Shown here: positions 38,694 through 48,995 of the stretch, piece by piece
Layout of the letters: every line of letters begins with the position of its first letter
Numbering within the stretch: position 1 is the stretch's first letter
Source of the DNA: Pseudomonas sp. ADAK18
Lineage (GTDB): Bacteria; Pseudomonadota; Gammaproteobacteria; Pseudomonadales; Pseudomonadaceae
Direction: 5' to 3'
Assembly: GCF_012935695.1 (NCBI RefSeq)
Contig: NZ_CP052859.1
Coordinates: 6,241,001-6,305,000 of the forward strand
DNA length: 64,000 nt
Notes under the pieces: generated by a model
What the model saw: the letters and a program-made list of their open reading frames with translations, nothing else
Told to the model about the DNA's origin: nothing
Database searches by the model: none
Program-made: the position numbers and the translations under genes

Positions 38694-39545
38694 ATGGCTA
38701 AAATTATCGGCATCATCGTCGTCATCGCGAGCGTGCTCGGCGGATACGTCCTTTCCCACGGTAAAATTGCAGCGCTGATCCAGCCCTTCGAAGTGCTGAT
38801 TATTGGCGGTGCGGCATTCGGTGCATTTCTGCAAGCCAACCCTGGCTACATGACCATGCACGTGATCAAGAAGTCGCTGGGCATGTTCAGCTCGCGCTTC
38901 TCCCACACGTTCTATCTGGAAGTGTTGGGGCTGATCTACGAGATTCTCAACAAGAGCCGCCGCGAAGGCATGATGGCCATCGAAGGTGACATCGAGGACG
39001 CTGCGGCGAGCCCGATTTTCGCCAAGTACCCGGCCGTGCTCAAAGACGAACGCATGACCGCCTATATCTGCGATTACCTGCGCATCATGTCCTCCGGCAA
39101 CATGGCTCCCCATGAGCTGGAAGGCCTGTTCGACATGGAATTGTTCAGCTTGAAAGAAGAGCTTGAACACCCTTCCCACGCCGTGACCGGCATCGCCGAC
39201 GGCATGCCTGGTTTCGGTATTGTGGCGGCGGTTCTCGGGATCGTGGTGACCATGGCATCCCTCGGCGAAGGCGACCAGAAAGCTATCGGCATGCACGTGG
39301 GTGCGGCACTGGTGGGGACCTTCTTCGGTATTCTTGCCGCCTATGGTTTCTTCGGCCCTCTGGCGACTTCGCTGGCCCATGATGCCAAGGAAGAGCTGAA
39401 TGTTTACGAGGCGATCAAGGCCTCTCTGGTGGCCTCGGCTTCCGGTATGCCGCCGTCCCTGGCGGTGGAGTTCGGGCGCAAGGTTCTGTATCCAAAGCAC
39501 CGTCCGAGCTTTGCCGAGCTGGAACAAGCAGTTCGCGGTCGCTAA
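38694..39545 (+). CDS. motA: flagellar motor stator protein MotA
   Basis: A 283-residue stator subunit with four transmembrane helices (first MAKIIGIIVVIASVLGGYVL; third and fourth around GMPGFGIVAAVLGIVVTMASLG and VGTFFGILAAYGFFGPLA). The prolines and large cytoplasmic loop with conserved charged residues contacting FliG are in place (KYPAVLKDERMTAYICDYLR). It pairs with MotB to form the proton channel. A sigma-28 promoter lies upstream, and motB starts three bases after its stop. Confidence 0.97.
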   Translation: MAKIIGIIVVIASVLGGYVLSHGKIAALIQPFEVLIIGGAAFGAFLQANPGYMTMHVIKKSLGMFSSRFSHTFYLEVLGLIYEILNKSRREGMMAIEGDIEDAAASPIFAKYPAVLKDERMTAYICDYLRIMSSGNMAPHELEGLFDMELFSLKEELEHPSHAVTGIADGMPGFGIVAAVLGIVVTMASLGEGDQKAIGMHVGAALVGTFFGILAAYGFFGPLATSLAHDAKEELNVYEAIKASLVASASGMPPSLAVEFGRKVLYPKHRPSFAELEQAVRGR

Positions 39546-39548
39546 GTC

Positions 39549-40574
39549 ATGGAAAACAACCAGCCAATCATTATCAAGCGCGTCAAGCGCTTCGCTGCGG
39601 GGCATCACGGCGGCGCTTGGAAAATCGCTTTCGCCGACTTTGCGACGGCGATGATGGCGTTCTTCCTGGTGCTGTGGCTGATGTCCACCGCCACGCCGGA
39701 ACAGAAGATCGCCATCGCTGGGTACTTCAAGGATCCCATCGGCTTCTCCGAGAGCGGCACCCCCTTTGTGATCGACCTGGGCGGTTCGCCGCAACTGGCG
39801 CCCGAACGCACGATCAACCCGGAAGTGAAGACCGAGTCGCCCCAGGAAAATATTCCCATCGAGCGTGACACCGTCGAAAGCATGGCCGAACAGGTCGAGC
39901 ACGAACGGCTGGAGTTGCTCCTGCAAGAATTGCAGAAAAAGGTCGACGAGAATCCGCAGTTGGAGAAGTTCAAGGATCAGATCCTGTACCAGATCACTCC
40001 TGATGGTTTGCGCATCCAGATCATGGACGCCGCCAACCGGCCAATGTTTGACTCCGGCAGCGCGCGCTTGAAACCGTACTTCGAGGACATCCTGCTGGCC
40101 ATGGCTGACACCATCAAGGCGGTGCCGAACAAGATCAGTATCAGCGGCCACACGGATGCCAAGCCGTATTCAGGCTTGGGTGATTTCGGTAACTGGGAGC
40201 TGTCCGCCAACCGTGCCAACGCTGCGCGCCGGGCCTTGGTGGCTGGGAGTTATCCGGATGAGCAAGTAGCGCGGGTGGTGGGTTTTGCTTCTTCGCAGCT
40301 GTTTGATATCAAGGACCCGTTCAACCCGGTGAACCGCCGTATTGATATCGTGGTGCTGACCAAAAAGGCCCAGCGCGCGATTGAAGGTGAGCAGGGTGCT
40401 CCGCAACCGCCGGTGCCCACTCAGGGCGCTGGCGCACCGGGAGAAGTGCCGGCGGATCCAAATGCGCTGCCGCCTGAGCAGGAGCCGCTACCGGCTCACG
40501 AACTGCGCCAGAAGCTGAACCTGTTTGATGATGGTGGGATGAAAGATCCGACTCAGCCAGCGGCTGGCTCATAA
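39549..40574 (+). CDS. motB: flagellar motor stator protein MotB
   Basis: A 341-residue stator subunit. The single transmembrane helix carries the proton-binding aspartate D30 (KIAFADFATAMMAFFLVLWLMS in short form), followed by a linker with a plug segment (YFKDPIGFSE) and a C-terminal OmpA-type peptidoglycan-binding domain (ISGHTDAKPYSG, NWELSANRANAARR, NRRIDIVVL). A proline-rich tail closes the protein. It works with MotA, three bases upstream. Confidence 0.97.
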   Translation: MENNQPIIIKRVKRFAAGHHGGAWKIAFADFATAMMAFFLVLWLMSTATPEQKIAIAGYFKDPIGFSESGTPFVIDLGGSPQLAPERTINPEVKTESPQENIPIERDTVESMAEQVEHERLELLLQELQKKVDENPQLEKFKDQILYQITPDGLRIQIMDAANRPMFDSGSARLKPYFEDILLAMADTIKAVPNKISISGHTDAKPYSGLGDFGNWELSANRANAARRALVAGSYPDEQVARVVGFASSQLFDIKDPFNPVNRRIDIVVLTKKAQRAIEGEQGAPQPPVPTQGAGAPGEVPADPNALPPEQEPLPAHELRQKLNLFDDGGMKDPTQPAAGS

Positions 40575-40589
40575 TCCAATAGGGCGTTT

Positions 40590-40720
40590 GTGGCGAGCGG
40601 GCTTGCCCGCGTTGGGCTGCGTAGCAGCCCCAATAAGGCCGTCGTATTTCTTCAGATAGATCTAGGCTGGCTGTTTTTAGGGCTGCTTCGCAGCCCAACG
40701 GGGGCAAGCCCCCTCGCCAC
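40590..40720. repeat. REP-like inverted repeat, second family
   Basis: The arm at 40590-40630 (GTGGCGAGCGGGCTTGCCCG, then CGTTGGGCTGCG...) is matched inversely, with a few differences, at 40680-40720. It differs in sequence from the GTGGGAGCGGG family elsewhere in the window and a second copy lies at 42437. It separates the convergent motB and rsgA genes. Confidence 0.88.
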
Positions 40721-40737
40721 GGTGTTGTTTGCGCTAC

Positions 40738-41769
40738 CTAGTAACTGGTTTCCGGCAAGCTGGCGATGATCGAGCGATAGCTGTTCATCCGCTGCTGTTG
40801 CACGCGACCATCTTCCAGCGCCTTGAGCAGGGCGCAACCCGGCTCGCGATCATGCTTGCAGTCGCGGAAACGGCACGTGCCGATCAAGTCGTTGAACTCG
40901 ATAAAGCCCGCTTCCACATCCGCCCGGCTGACATGGCCCAGGCCAAATTCACGGATCCCTGGTGAGTCGATCAGTTCGCCGCCGCCCGGGAAGTGGAACA
41001 ACCGCGCCGTGGTGGTCGTATGCGTACCTTGGCCGGAAAGCTCCGACAGCGGACCGACACGGGTCTCGACTTCCGGCAGCAGGCTGTTGACCAGCGACGA
41101 CTTGCCCACGCCCGATTGGCCAACGAACACACTGATGCGCCCATCCAACTGCTCTTGCAGTTGTTCCATACCGTTACCGTGATGGGCCGAGACTTCCAGC
41201 ACCGGGTAGCCCAAGGTGCGGTAGACCGCCAGCAACGCATTCAGCGCCGGTGCGTTCTGCTCGTCGATCAGGTCGAACTTGTTCAGCAGCAACAGCGGAC
41301 GAATGCCCGCGTGCTCGGCAGCCACCAGGTAGCGGTCGATCAGGTTGGCATGCGGCTCGGGCAGCGGCGCAAACACGATGACGATCATGTCGACGTTGGC
41401 CGCCACCGGCTTGAGCTGGCCACGGCTGTCCGGGCGGCGCAGCTCGGTGGTACGCGGCAGTTGCGCCACGATCACACCGATACCCTGGTTGCCGGCACGC
41501 CAGACCACTTGGTCGCCGGTTACCAGCGCGGGCAGGTTGGCGCGCAAGTGGCAACGGAACACCGAGCCTGCGTGTTCGCCTTCCTTGGCCTCGACCTCGA
41601 CCTGCACACCGAAGTGCGCGATCACCAGCCCCGTTTGTTCGGGGCCCAGGTCGCCGCCTTCCAGCGCTTCCACGGCGGAGGATTCACGTTTGGCGGCGCG
41701 GGCAGCGCGTTCACCCTGAATCTTTTCGATGCGCCAGTTTTGGCGACGGTTGAGCTGGCGTTTGGCCAT
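40738..41769 (-). CDS. rsgA: small ribosomal subunit biogenesis GTPase RsgA
   Basis: A 343-residue circularly permuted GTPase that helps mature the 30S subunit. An OB fold at the N-terminus is followed by G4 (LLNKFDLI) before G1 (GQSGVGKSS), the order diagnostic of this family, and a zinc site near the C-terminus ([16 protein letters not shown]). The ATG at 41769 gives [13 protein letters not shown], the usual beginning. It is divergent from orn with about 100 bases between. Confidence 0.96.
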   Translation of the reverse strand: MAKRQLNRRQNWRIEKIQGERAARAAKRESSAVEALEGGDLGPEQTGLVIAHFGVQVEVEAKEGEHAGSVFRCHLRANLPALVTGDQVVWRAGNQGIGVIVAQLPRTTELRRPDSRGQLKPVAANVDMIVIVFAPLPEPHANLIDRYLVAAEHAGIRPLLLLNKFDLIDEQNAPALNALLAVYRTLGYPVLEVSAHHGNGMEQLQEQLDGRISVFVGQSGVGKSSLVNSLLPEVETRVGPLSELSGQGTHTTTTARLFHFPGGGELIDSPGIREFGLGHVSRADVEAGFIEFNDLIGTCRFRDCKHDREPGCALLKALEDGRVQQQRMNSYRSIIASLPETSY

Positions 41770-41875
41770 GGGTGTTCCGTGTCGATAATGCAAAGGTTAG
41801 GTAAAACGGTCGCGAGTCTAGCACGCCCTGCCTGCTAAACTGCGCAGCTACGCCAAGGTGCCAAGGAACCAAGAC

Positions 41876-42418
41876 ATGCAAAACCCACAGAACCTGATTT
41901 GGATCGATCTGGAAATGACCGGTCTGAACCCTGACACCGACGTCATCATCGAAATGGCGACCATCGTCACCGACAGCAACCTCAACACCTTGGCCGAAGG
42001 CCCGGTGATCGCCATCCACCACAGCGACGCCGTCCTGGCCACCATGGATGAGTGGAACACCCGCACCCACGGCGGCTCGGGCCTGACCCAGCGCGTGCGT
42101 GAAAGCCGCGTCAGCATGGCCGAGGCCGAGGCTGAAACCATCGCGTTCCTGGAAAAGTGGGTGCCGAAGGGCAAGTCGCCGATCTGCGGCAACAGCATTT
42201 GCCAGGACCGTCGCTTTCTTTATACCCACATGAAAGCGCTGGAAAGCTACTTCCACTACCGCAATCTGGATGTGTCCACCTTAAAAGAGCTGGCCGCACG
42301 CTGGGCGCCGGAAGTGAAAGACAGCTTCCACAAGGGCAGCACCCACCTGGCACTGGATGACATTCGCGAGTCGATCGCCGAGTTGCAGCATTACCGCAAG
42401 CATTTCATCAAGTTCTGA
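41876..42418 (+). CDS. orn: oligoribonuclease
   Basis: A 180-residue DEDDh 3'-5' exonuclease that clears short RNAs and pGpG from c-di-GMP breakdown. The DEDD residues are visible as D11 and E13 (IDLEMTGL), and [10 protein letters not shown] contains the last H and D. AAGGAA lies seven bases before the ATG. Divergent from rsgA, the arrangement typical of Pseudomonas. Confidence 0.97.
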   Translation: MQNPQNLIWIDLEMTGLNPDTDVIIEMATIVTDSNLNTLAEGPVIAIHHSDAVLATMDEWNTRTHGGSGLTQRVRESRVSMAEAEAETIAFLEKWVPKGKSPICGNSICQDRRFLYTHMKALESYFHYRNLDVSTLKELAARWAPEVKDSFHKGSTHLALDDIRESIAELQHYRKHFIKF

Positions 42419-42436
42419 TTCCGCAGGTGAGCTGTT

Positions 42437-42570
42437 GTGGCGAGGGGGCTTGCCCCCGTTGGGCGGCGAAGCGGCCCTGAAACCTGACAGCACTACCTAT
42501 CTGAAAAAAACTCCGCTGCCTTTATAAGGGGGCTGCTTCGCACCCCAACGGGGGCAAGCCCCCTCGCCAC
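42437..42570. repeat. REP-like inverted repeat, second family, copy 2
   Basis: GTGGCGAGGGGGCTTGCCCC (from 42437), then a central spacer and the inverse arm ending at 42570. It has the same core as the element at 40590-40720, so the rsgA-orn pair is flanked by two copies. Confidence 0.9.
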
Positions 42571-42590
42571 AACTTGCAAGGATCGCCCTC

Positions 42591-43202
42591 ATGCTGCTGA
42601 TGCTCTACCTCATCGCCATCACCGCCGAAGCCATGACCGGTGCCTTGTCCGCCGGTCGGCGCGGCATGGACTGGTTTGGTGTGGTGTTGATTGCCTGCGT
42701 GACGGCGCTGGGGGGCGGGTCGGTGCGTGATGTATTGCTCGGCCATTACCCGCTGACCTGGGTCAAACATCCGGAATACCTGGTGCTGACTTCCGTCGCC
42801 GCGCTGGTGACGATCTTCATCGCGCCGCTGATGCGCCACCTGCGCTCGCTGTTTCTGGCGCTGGATGCCGTGGGTTTGGTGGCCTTCACCCTGATCGGCT
42901 GCATGACCGCCCTCGAAATGGGCCACGGCATGTTGGTGGCTTCGGTCAGCGGGGTCATTACCGGGGTATTTGGTGGCATCCTGCGGGATATCTTCTGCAA
43001 CGACATCCCGTTGATCTTCCGACGTGAGCTGTATGCCAGCGTGTCGTTCCTTGCCGCCTGGTTCTATATGCTTTGCATCTATCTGCAGTTGCCCAGCGAG
43101 CAAGCCATTCTGCTTACGCTGTTCAGTGGCTTTTTATTGCGCCTGCTGGCGATCCGCTTTCATTGGGAAATGCCCAAGTTCGTCTACAACGACGAACACT
43201 GA
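42591..43202 (+). CDS. TRIC/YicG-type membrane channel protein
   Basis: A 203-residue protein with about seven transmembrane helices in two repeats, each with a glycine-rich signature (ACVTALGGGSVRDVLLGHYP; SGVITGVFGGILRDIFCNDIP). This is the UPF0126/TRIC bacterial family, suggested to conduct monovalent cations; glycine uptake has been proposed for some. Its 3' end overlaps queG convergently by 19 bases. Confidence 0.88.
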   Translation: MLLMLYLIAITAEAMTGALSAGRRGMDWFGVVLIACVTALGGGSVRDVLLGHYPLTWVKHPEYLVLTSVAALVTIFIAPLMRHLRSLFLALDAVGLVAFTLIGCMTALEMGHGMLVASVSGVITGVFGGILRDIFCNDIPLIFRRELYASVSFLAAWFYMLCIYLQLPSEQAILLTLFSGFLLRLLAIRFHWEMPKFVYNDEH

Positions 43203-44263
43203 CGCTCGGCGTGCTGGTTCAGCGCCCATTCCACATGTTCGCGTACCAGCTCAGACGGGTAATCCCGTCGCGCTTTCAGGGCTTCCAGCACCGGAATACT
43301 CGACGGCGCATTGCCCAACCCTACCGCCAGATTACGCAGCCAGCGCTCATAACCGGCGCGGCGAAGGGGCGAACCTTCGGTACTGCTGAGGAATTTATCC
43401 TCGTCCCACATAAACAACTCGGCCAGTTCTGCGTTATCCAGATTGTGCCGAGGCTTAAAATCGCTTTCGGCTGAGGTTCGTGCGAAACGATTCCACGGAC
43501 AAACGATCTGACAGTCATCGCAGCCGAACACGCGGTTGCCGATCAGTGGGCGCAGGTCTTCGGGGATGGCGCTCTTGAGCTCGATGGTCAGGTAGGAAAT
43601 GCAGCGCCGGGCGTCGAGTACGTAAGGCCCGACGAAAGCATTGGTCGGGCAGATGTCCAGGCAGGCGGTGCAGCGGCCGCAGTGTTCGGTGGAGTGGGGT
43701 GGGTCGACCGGCAACGGAAGGTCGACAAACAGTTCGCTGAGGAAAAAGTAGCTGCCAGCCTTGCGATTGAGCACCAGGGTGTTTTTGCCGATCCAGCCTA
43801 GGCCTGCCTGTTCGGCGATGGCTTTTTCCAGCACCGGGGCGCTGTCGACAAAAGCACGAAAGCCAAACGGGCCGATTTGTGCCTGAATCCGGTCCGCCAG
43901 TTGCTGCACGCGCTTGCGGATCAGCTTGTGGTAGTCGCGGCCCAGGGCGTAACGGGAGATATAGGCTTTTTCGGGGTGGGCCAGCAATTGCGCCATGTGC
44001 GTGTCGCCGGGCAGGTAATCCATGCGCAGGGACACCACGCGCAAGGTGCCGGGCACCAACTCTTCGGGGTGGGAGCGTTTGCTGCCATGGGCGCCCATGT
44101 AGTCCATCTCGCCATGGTAGCCGGCGTCGAGCCAGCGTTGCAGGTGTTGCTCATGCTCGGCCAGGTCCAGGCCGCTGATGCCCACTTGTTGAAAGCCCAG
44201 CTCACGGCCCCAGTCTTTGATCGATTGGGCGAGGGCGGGCAGGTCGGAGGTGATAGCAGGCAT
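43184..44263 (-). CDS. queG: epoxyqueuosine reductase QueG
   Basis: A 359-residue iron-sulfur and cobalamin enzyme making queuosine in tRNA. Two 4Fe-4S motifs are visible: CGRCTACLDICP and CDDCQIVCPWN. The FGFRAFVDSAPVLEKAIAEQ block and GWIGKN are family hallmarks. A much longer frame is open upstream, but it runs antisense through the next gene; the ATG at 44263 (MPAITSDLPALAQSIKDWG) is the usual start. Divergent from the dehydratase gene. Confidence 0.95.
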   Translation of the reverse strand: MPAITSDLPALAQSIKDWGRELGFQQVGISGLDLAEHEQHLQRWLDAGYHGEMDYMGAHGSKRSHPEELVPGTLRVVSLRMDYLPGDTHMAQLLAHPEKAYISRYALGRDYHKLIRKRVQQLADRIQAQIGPFGFRAFVDSAPVLEKAIAEQAGLGWIGKNTLVLNRKAGSYFFLSELFVDLPLPVDPPHSTEHCGRCTACLDICPTNAFVGPYVLDARRCISYLTIELKSAIPEDLRPLIGNRVFGCDDCQIVCPWNRFARTSAESDFKPRHNLDNAELAELFMWDEDKFLSSTEGSPLRRAGYERWLRNLAVGLGNAPSSIPVLEALKARRDYPSELVREHVEWALNQHAERQCSSL

Positions 44264-44326
44264 GAGACAAGAGAAACCGCAGGTTAGATGCGTATAATTC
44301 TGCCAGACATCGGAGCTTGAAGACGC

Positions 44327-45187
44327 ATGCCGCAGACAAAACACGAAATAACCGACGTTCAGCACCTGTTGCCCGGCCAATTGCCGCAACTGCCTGCCCG
44401 TTTCCCGGACGCCCATAAAGGTCAGTTTGGCCATGTCCTGCTGATTGGCGGCGACCGTGGATTCGGTGGCGCGGCCTTGCTGAGCGCGCAAAGCGCGCTG
44501 CGCAGCGGTGCCGGCCTGGTTTCCCTGGCGACCCGCAGTGAACATGTGCCGGCCGCCCTGGCGCGCCTGCCGGAAGTCATGACCCTGGGCGTGCATTCGG
44601 CCAACCAGTTGATGGCCTTGCTGGAAAAAGTCTCGGTGATCGTTATCGGTCCTGGCCTTGGCGAAGCGTCCTGGGGCAAGAGCCTTCTGTCGGTGGCAGC
44701 GAATGCCCAGCAGCCGCAGGTCTGGGATGCCGACGCGCTGAATCTGCTGGCGACGGGCGCTGTCAGCCTGCCGGCCAACTGCGTGATCACCCCGCATCCC
44801 GGTGAAGCGGCCCGGTTGATGGGGATGTCGACAGCCGAGGTTCAGGCGGACCGCCTTAATGTAGCGCGCGCGATGAGTCAGAAATTCAATGCGGTGGCGA
44901 TCCTGAAAGGCGCTGGCAGTTTGATTGCCAGCCCTGACGGTCGGGTTGCCCGCTGTGATCAGGGCCACCCGGCGATGGCTACAGCCGGTTTGGGCGATGT
45001 ATTGGCTGGTCTGGTGGGGGCCTTGCTGGCCCAGGGGATGTCGGCATTTGACGCCGCCTGTCTGGCGGTCTGGTTGCACGCTACCGCCGGGGATCGCCAA
45101 GGTACGTTGGGTCGCGGGCTGGCGGCCAGCGATCTGATTCCCGCCATTCGTCAGTTGTTGGAGGAACAGTCACCGTGTCTGAAGTAA
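44327..45187 (+). CDS. nnrD: ADP/ATP-dependent NAD(P)H-hydrate dehydratase
   Basis: A 286-residue ribokinase-fold enzyme repairing NAD(P)H hydrates. The nucleotide-binding and catalytic motif ATAGLGDVLAGLVGALLAQG is clear, with GHVLLIGGDRGFGGAALL near the N-terminus. Only the dehydratase domain is present, not the fused epimerase NnrE seen in E. coli YjeF. It overlaps tsaE by 13 bases, the order known from many proteobacteria. Confidence 0.93.
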   Translation: MPQTKHEITDVQHLLPGQLPQLPARFPDAHKGQFGHVLLIGGDRGFGGAALLSAQSALRSGAGLVSLATRSEHVPAALARLPEVMTLGVHSANQLMALLEKVSVIVIGPGLGEASWGKSLLSVAANAQQPQVWDADALNLLATGAVSLPANCVITPHPGEAARLMGMSTAEVQADRLNVARAMSQKFNAVAILKGAGSLIASPDGRVARCDQGHPAMATAGLGDVLAGLVGALLAQGMSAFDAACLAVWLHATAGDRQGTLGRGLAASDLIPAIRQLLEEQSPCLK

Positions 45188-45645
45188 CCCTTTTTCTGGC
45201 TGATGAAGAGGCCATGGTCGCGTTCGGCAAGCGTATTGCCGAGGTCACCAAAGGCTCGGGGCTGATCTTTCTGGAAGGGAATTTGGGTGCCGGTAAAACC
45301 ACCTTGTCCCGAGGCATTATTCGCGGGCTGGGTCATGACGGCGCAGTGAAGAGTCCTACGTTTACCTTGGTCGAACCCTACGAGATCGGCGAAGTACGGG
45401 CCTTCCATTTCGATCTATACCGATTGGTGGATCCCGAGGAATTGGAGTACATGGGCATCCGCGATTACTTCGATGAAGACGCCTTGTGTCTGATCGAGTG
45501 GCCGGATAAAGGCACAGGCTTTTTGCCAAAGCCCGACCTGACCATTACCATTAGCCCGCATAACAGTGGACGTCAGCTGAAGTTGTTGCCCCAAGGTGCG
45601 CGCGGTGAGTCGTGGTGTGTCACTTTGGCATTGGAATTCAAATAA
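45175..45645 (+). CDS. tsaE: tRNA threonylcarbamoyladenosine biosynthesis protein TsaE
   Basis: A 156-residue P-loop ATPase needed for t6A37 modification of tRNA. Walker A GNLGAGKT is at residues 35-42, followed by SPTFTLVEPYE and the HFDLYRL switch with its aspartate. The start is GTG 45175 with GGAGGAA before it, giving a 13-base overlap with nnrD. Confidence 0.95.
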   Translation: MSEVTLFLADEEAMVAFGKRIAEVTKGSGLIFLEGNLGAGKTTLSRGIIRGLGHDGAVKSPTFTLVEPYEIGEVRAFHFDLYRLVDPEELEYMGIRDYFDEDALCLIEWPDKGTGFLPKPDLTITISPHNSGRQLKLLPQGARGESWCVTLALEFK

Positions 45646-45660
45646 TTGATGGGGTTAGGT

Positions 45661-47082
45661 ATGCGCTTTCGCGCGTTGGTTACTGTCGTAGGGGTGTTGC
45701 TTGCGGCAATGACTGTCAATGCTCTGGCCGCTTCACAGGTGAAAAGTGTTCGCCTGTGGCGGGCACCGGATAACACGCGACTGGTATTCGACCTGTCTGG
45801 CCCGGTCCAGCACAGCGTCTTCACCCTGACGGCGCCTGATCGCCTGGTGATCGACATCAACGGTGCGACCCTGGCTGCGCCGTTGAAAGTCTCCACGGCC
45901 AATACGCCGATTACCTCCATGCGCTCGGCCCAACGTACGCCGACGGATTTGCGGGTGGTCATCGACCTGAAAAAGGCCGTCACTCCGAAAAGTTTCTCGC
46001 TGGCGCCTAACGCCCAGTACGGCAACCGGCTGGTGGTCGACCTGTTCGACAACGCCGCCGATGCCGCGCCACCACCTGCGCCAACGCCAAGCGTGGCGAC
46101 GGTTCCTGCGGTGCCGGTCAATCAGTCGCAACCCCAGGTCAAACTGCCGCCGTTACCACCAGCTCCGGCGGGCAAGCGCGACATCATCGTGGTCATCGAT
46201 GCCGGTCACGGCGGGGAAGACCCGGGTGCCTCTGGGTCGCGCGGCCAGCATGAAAAAGACGTGGTACTGGCCATCGCCCGTGAGCTGCAGCGCCAGATCA
46301 ACGGCATGAAAGGCTACCGCGCCGAGCTGACCCGCACCGGCGACTACTTCATTCCATTGCGTGGTCGTACCGAAATCGCCCGCAAGAAGGGCGCCGACCT
46401 GTTCGTCTCGATCCACGCCGATGCCGCGCCTTCGGCTGCCGCCTTTGGTGCTTCGGTGTTTGCCCTGTCTGATCGCGGCGCCACCTCCGAGACGGCCCGT
46501 TGGCTGGCGGACAGTGAAAACCGGTCCGACTTGATCGGCGGGGCCGGCAACGTGTCCCTCGATGACAAGGACAAGATGCTCGCCGGCGTATTGCTCGACC
46601 TGTCGATGACCGCCTCGCTGACTTCCAGCCTGAACGTCGGGCAGAAAGTCCTGAGCAATATCGGTCGCGTCACCTCGCTGCACAAACAGCGCGTGGAGCA
46701 GGCCGGGTTCATGGTGCTTAAATCGCCGGACATTCCATCGATCCTGGTGGAAACCGGGTTTATCTCCAACTCCAATGAGGCGTCGAAACTGGCCTCCTCC
46801 AACCACCAGCAGGCGCTGGCGCGCTCCATCAGCGCCGGTGTTCGCCAGTTCTTCCAGCAGAATCCTCCACCAGGTACGTATATCGCCTGGTTGCGTGATT
46901 CCGGGAAAATTGCCCAGGGCCCGCGTGACCATCGAGTCCAGCCGGGCGACACCCTGGCGATGCTGGCGGTGCGATTCCAGGTTTCTGCGGCGACCTTGCG
47001 CAGTGCCAACAACCTGACGACCGACGAGCTGAAGGTCGGTCAAGTGTTGACCATTCCAGGCACTGAATTGGCGGCCCAGTAA
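45661..47082 (+). CDS. amiB: N-acetylmuramoyl-L-alanine amidase AmiB
   Basis: A 473-residue periplasmic amidase that splits septal peptidoglycan during daughter-cell separation. A signal peptide ([23 protein letters not shown]) is followed by an AMIN domain (about 25-130), a proline-rich linker, the zinc amidase_3 domain ([30 protein letters not shown]) and a C-terminal LysM repeat ([14 protein letters not shown]). The ATG at 45661 is preferred to a TTG 15 bases upstream. Its TAA overlaps the mutL ATG by one base. Confidence 0.95.
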   Translation: MRFRALVTVVGVLLAAMTVNALAASQVKSVRLWRAPDNTRLVFDLSGPVQHSVFTLTAPDRLVIDINGATLAAPLKVSTANTPITSMRSAQRTPTDLRVVIDLKKAVTPKSFSLAPNAQYGNRLVVDLFDNAADAAPPPAPTPSVATVPAVPVNQSQPQVKLPPLPPAPAGKRDIIVVIDAGHGGEDPGASGSRGQHEKDVVLAIARELQRQINGMKGYRAELTRTGDYFIPLRGRTEIARKKGADLFVSIHADAAPSAAAFGASVFALSDRGATSETARWLADSENRSDLIGGAGNVSLDDKDKMLAGVLLDLSMTASLTSSLNVGQKVLSNIGRVTSLHKQRVEQAGFMVLKSPDIPSILVETGFISNSNEASKLASSNHQQALARSISAGVRQFFQQNPPPGTYIAWLRDSGKIAQGPRDHRVQPGDTLAMLAVRFQVSAATLRSANNLTTDELKVGQVLTIPGTELAAQ

Positions 47083-48995
47083 TGAGCGAATCGGTATTGA
47101 GCAACACCTCGCGCATTGAGTTGCTGAGCCCGCGTCTGGCTAACCAGATCGCGGCGGGCGAGGTGGTCGAACGGCCGGCTTCGGTGATCAAGGAGTTGCT
47201 GGAAAACAGCATCGACTCCGGTGCCAAGCGCATCGACGTCGACGTTGAACAAGGCGGCGTCAAGCTGCTGCGGGTGCGCGACGATGGCAGCGGCATCTCC
47301 TCCGATGACCTGCCGCTGGCCCTGGCCCGTCACGCCACCAGCAAGATTCGCGACCTGGAAGACCTTGAACGGGTGATGAGCCTGGGCTTTCGCGGTGAGG
47401 CGCTGGCCTCTATCAGTTCCGTGGCGCGCCTGACCCTGACCTCCCGCACCCGTGACGCCGAGCAGGCCTGGCAGGTAGAAACCGAAGGCCGCGACATGGC
47501 GCCCCGGGTTCAGCCGGCTGCGCATCCGGTGGGCACCTCGGTGGAAGTGCGCGACCTGTTCTTCAATACCCCGGCGCGACGCAAATTCCTCAAGGCCGAG
47601 AAAACCGAATTCGATCACCTGCAGGAAGTCATCAAACGCCTGGCCTTGGCCCGTTTCGATGTGGCTTTTCACCTGCGCCATAACGGTAAGACCATCCTTA
47701 GCCTGCATGAAGCCAATGACGATGCGGCCCGCGCCCGGCGTGTAGCGGCCGTCTGTGGTTCGGGGTTCCTGGAGCAGGCTCTGCCCATTGAAATAGAGCG
47801 CAATGGCTTGCGCTTGTGGGGTTGGGTCGGTTTGCCGACCTTCTCCCGTAGCCAGGCAGACTTGCAGTACTTCTTTGTGAATGGTCGGGCGGTGCGCGAC
47901 AAACTGGTGGCCCACGCGGTGCGCCAGGCGTATCGCGATGTGTTGTTCAACGGGCGGCACCCGACGTTTGTGCTGTTTTTTGAGGTCGACCCGTCGGTGG
48001 TGGACGTCAACGTGCACCCTACCAAACACGAAGTGCGCTTCCGTGACGGGCGCATGGTTCATGACTTCCTTTACGGCACCTTGCACCGTGCTCTTGGCGA
48101 TGTGCGGCCGGATGATCACTTGGCGGCACCGATTGCGACGGCCATTGTCCGTCCTTCGGGGCCGGAAGCCGGTGAGTTCGGGCCCCAGGGTGAAATGAGC
48201 CTGGCGGCCAACTTGCTGCAATCGCCACAAGCCCAGCCGAGTTATGCCGCGCCGGGTTCAGGGGCGGGCGCTGGCTATCAGTATCAATACACCCCGCGTC
48301 CGCAATCGGCGGTGCCGGTGGCTGAGGCCCAGGCGGCCTACCGCGAATTTTTCGCGCCGCTTCCCGGTGCTGAGCCGGGCGCTGTCGCCTTGCCAGAAGG
48401 CCAGGGCGATGTACCTCCGTTGGGTTACGCTCTGGCGCAGCTTAAAGGTATCTATATTCTTGCGGAAAACGCCCAGGGTCTGGTGCTTGTGGACATGCAC
48501 GCCGCCCACGAGCGGATCATGTACGAACGCCTGAAAATCGCCATGGCCAGCGAAGGTCTGAGTGGCCAGCCGTTGCTGGTGCCGGAATCCCTGGCAGTCA
48601 GTCAGCGCGAAGCCGATTGCGCTGAAGAGCACGTCAGCGTGTTCCAGAAGCTCGGCTTTGAACTGCAGCGCCTAGGTCCGGAAACCCTGGCTATCCGCCA
48701 GATTCCTGCATTGCTCAAGCAAGCCGAAGCCAACCGGCTGGTAGCCGACGTGCTGGCAGACTTGATGGAGTACGGCACCAGTGACCGGATCCAGGCGCAC
48801 ATCAACGAACTGCTCGGCACCATGGCCTGCCACGGGGCGATTCGCGCCAATCGGCGTCTGGCCCTGGCGGAAATGAACGGCTTGCTGCGGGACATGGAAA
48901 ACACCGAGCGCAGTGGCCAATGCAACCATGGCCGACCGACCTGGACCCAAATGGGCCTGGACGATCTGGACAAACTATTCTTGCGCGGTCGTTGA
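47082..48995 (+). CDS. mutL: DNA mismatch repair protein MutL
   Basis: A 637-residue mismatch repair ATPase linking MutS to strand cleavage. The GHKL motifs are intact: [29 protein letters not shown], and [13 protein letters not shown]. The C-terminal dimer domain follows a proline- and glutamine-rich linker near 370-430. The [14 protein letters not shown] segment lies in that C-terminal domain. It overlaps amiB and miaA by one base at each end. Confidence 0.97.
   Translation: MSESVLSNTSRIELLSPRLANQIAAGEVVERPASVIKELLENSIDSGAKRIDVDVEQGGVKLLRVRDDGSGISSDDLPLALARHATSKIRDLEDLERVMSLGFRGEALASISSVARLTLTSRTRDAEQAWQVETEGRDMAPRVQPAAHPVGTSVEVRDLFFNTPARRKFLKAEKTEFDHLQEVIKRLALARFDVAFHLRHNGKTILSLHEANDDAARARRVAAVCGSGFLEQALPIEIERNGLRLWGWVGLPTFSRSQADLQYFFVNGRAVRDKLVAHAVRQAYRDVLFNGRHPTFVLFFEVDPSVVDVNVHPTKHEVRFRDGRMVHDFLYGTLHRALGDVRPDDHLAAPIATAIVRPSGPEAGEFGPQGEMSLAANLLQSPQAQPSYAAPGSGAGAGYQYQYTPRPQSAVPVAEAQAAYREFFAPLPGAEPGAVALPEGQGDVPPLGYALAQLKGIYILAENAQGLVLVDMHAAHERIMYERLKIAMASEGLSGQPLLVPESLAVSQREADCAEEHVSVFQKLGFELQRLGPETLAIRQIPALLKQAEANRLVADVLADLMEYGTSDRIQAHINELLGTMACHGAIRANRRLALAEMNGLLRDMENTERSGQCNHGRPTWTQMGLDDLDKLFLRGR

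Noticed and set aside
44264..45100. N-terminal extension of queG by some 280 residues
   Set aside because: The extra frame runs antisense through nnrD and has no family similarity; the ATG at 44263 gives the normal protein.
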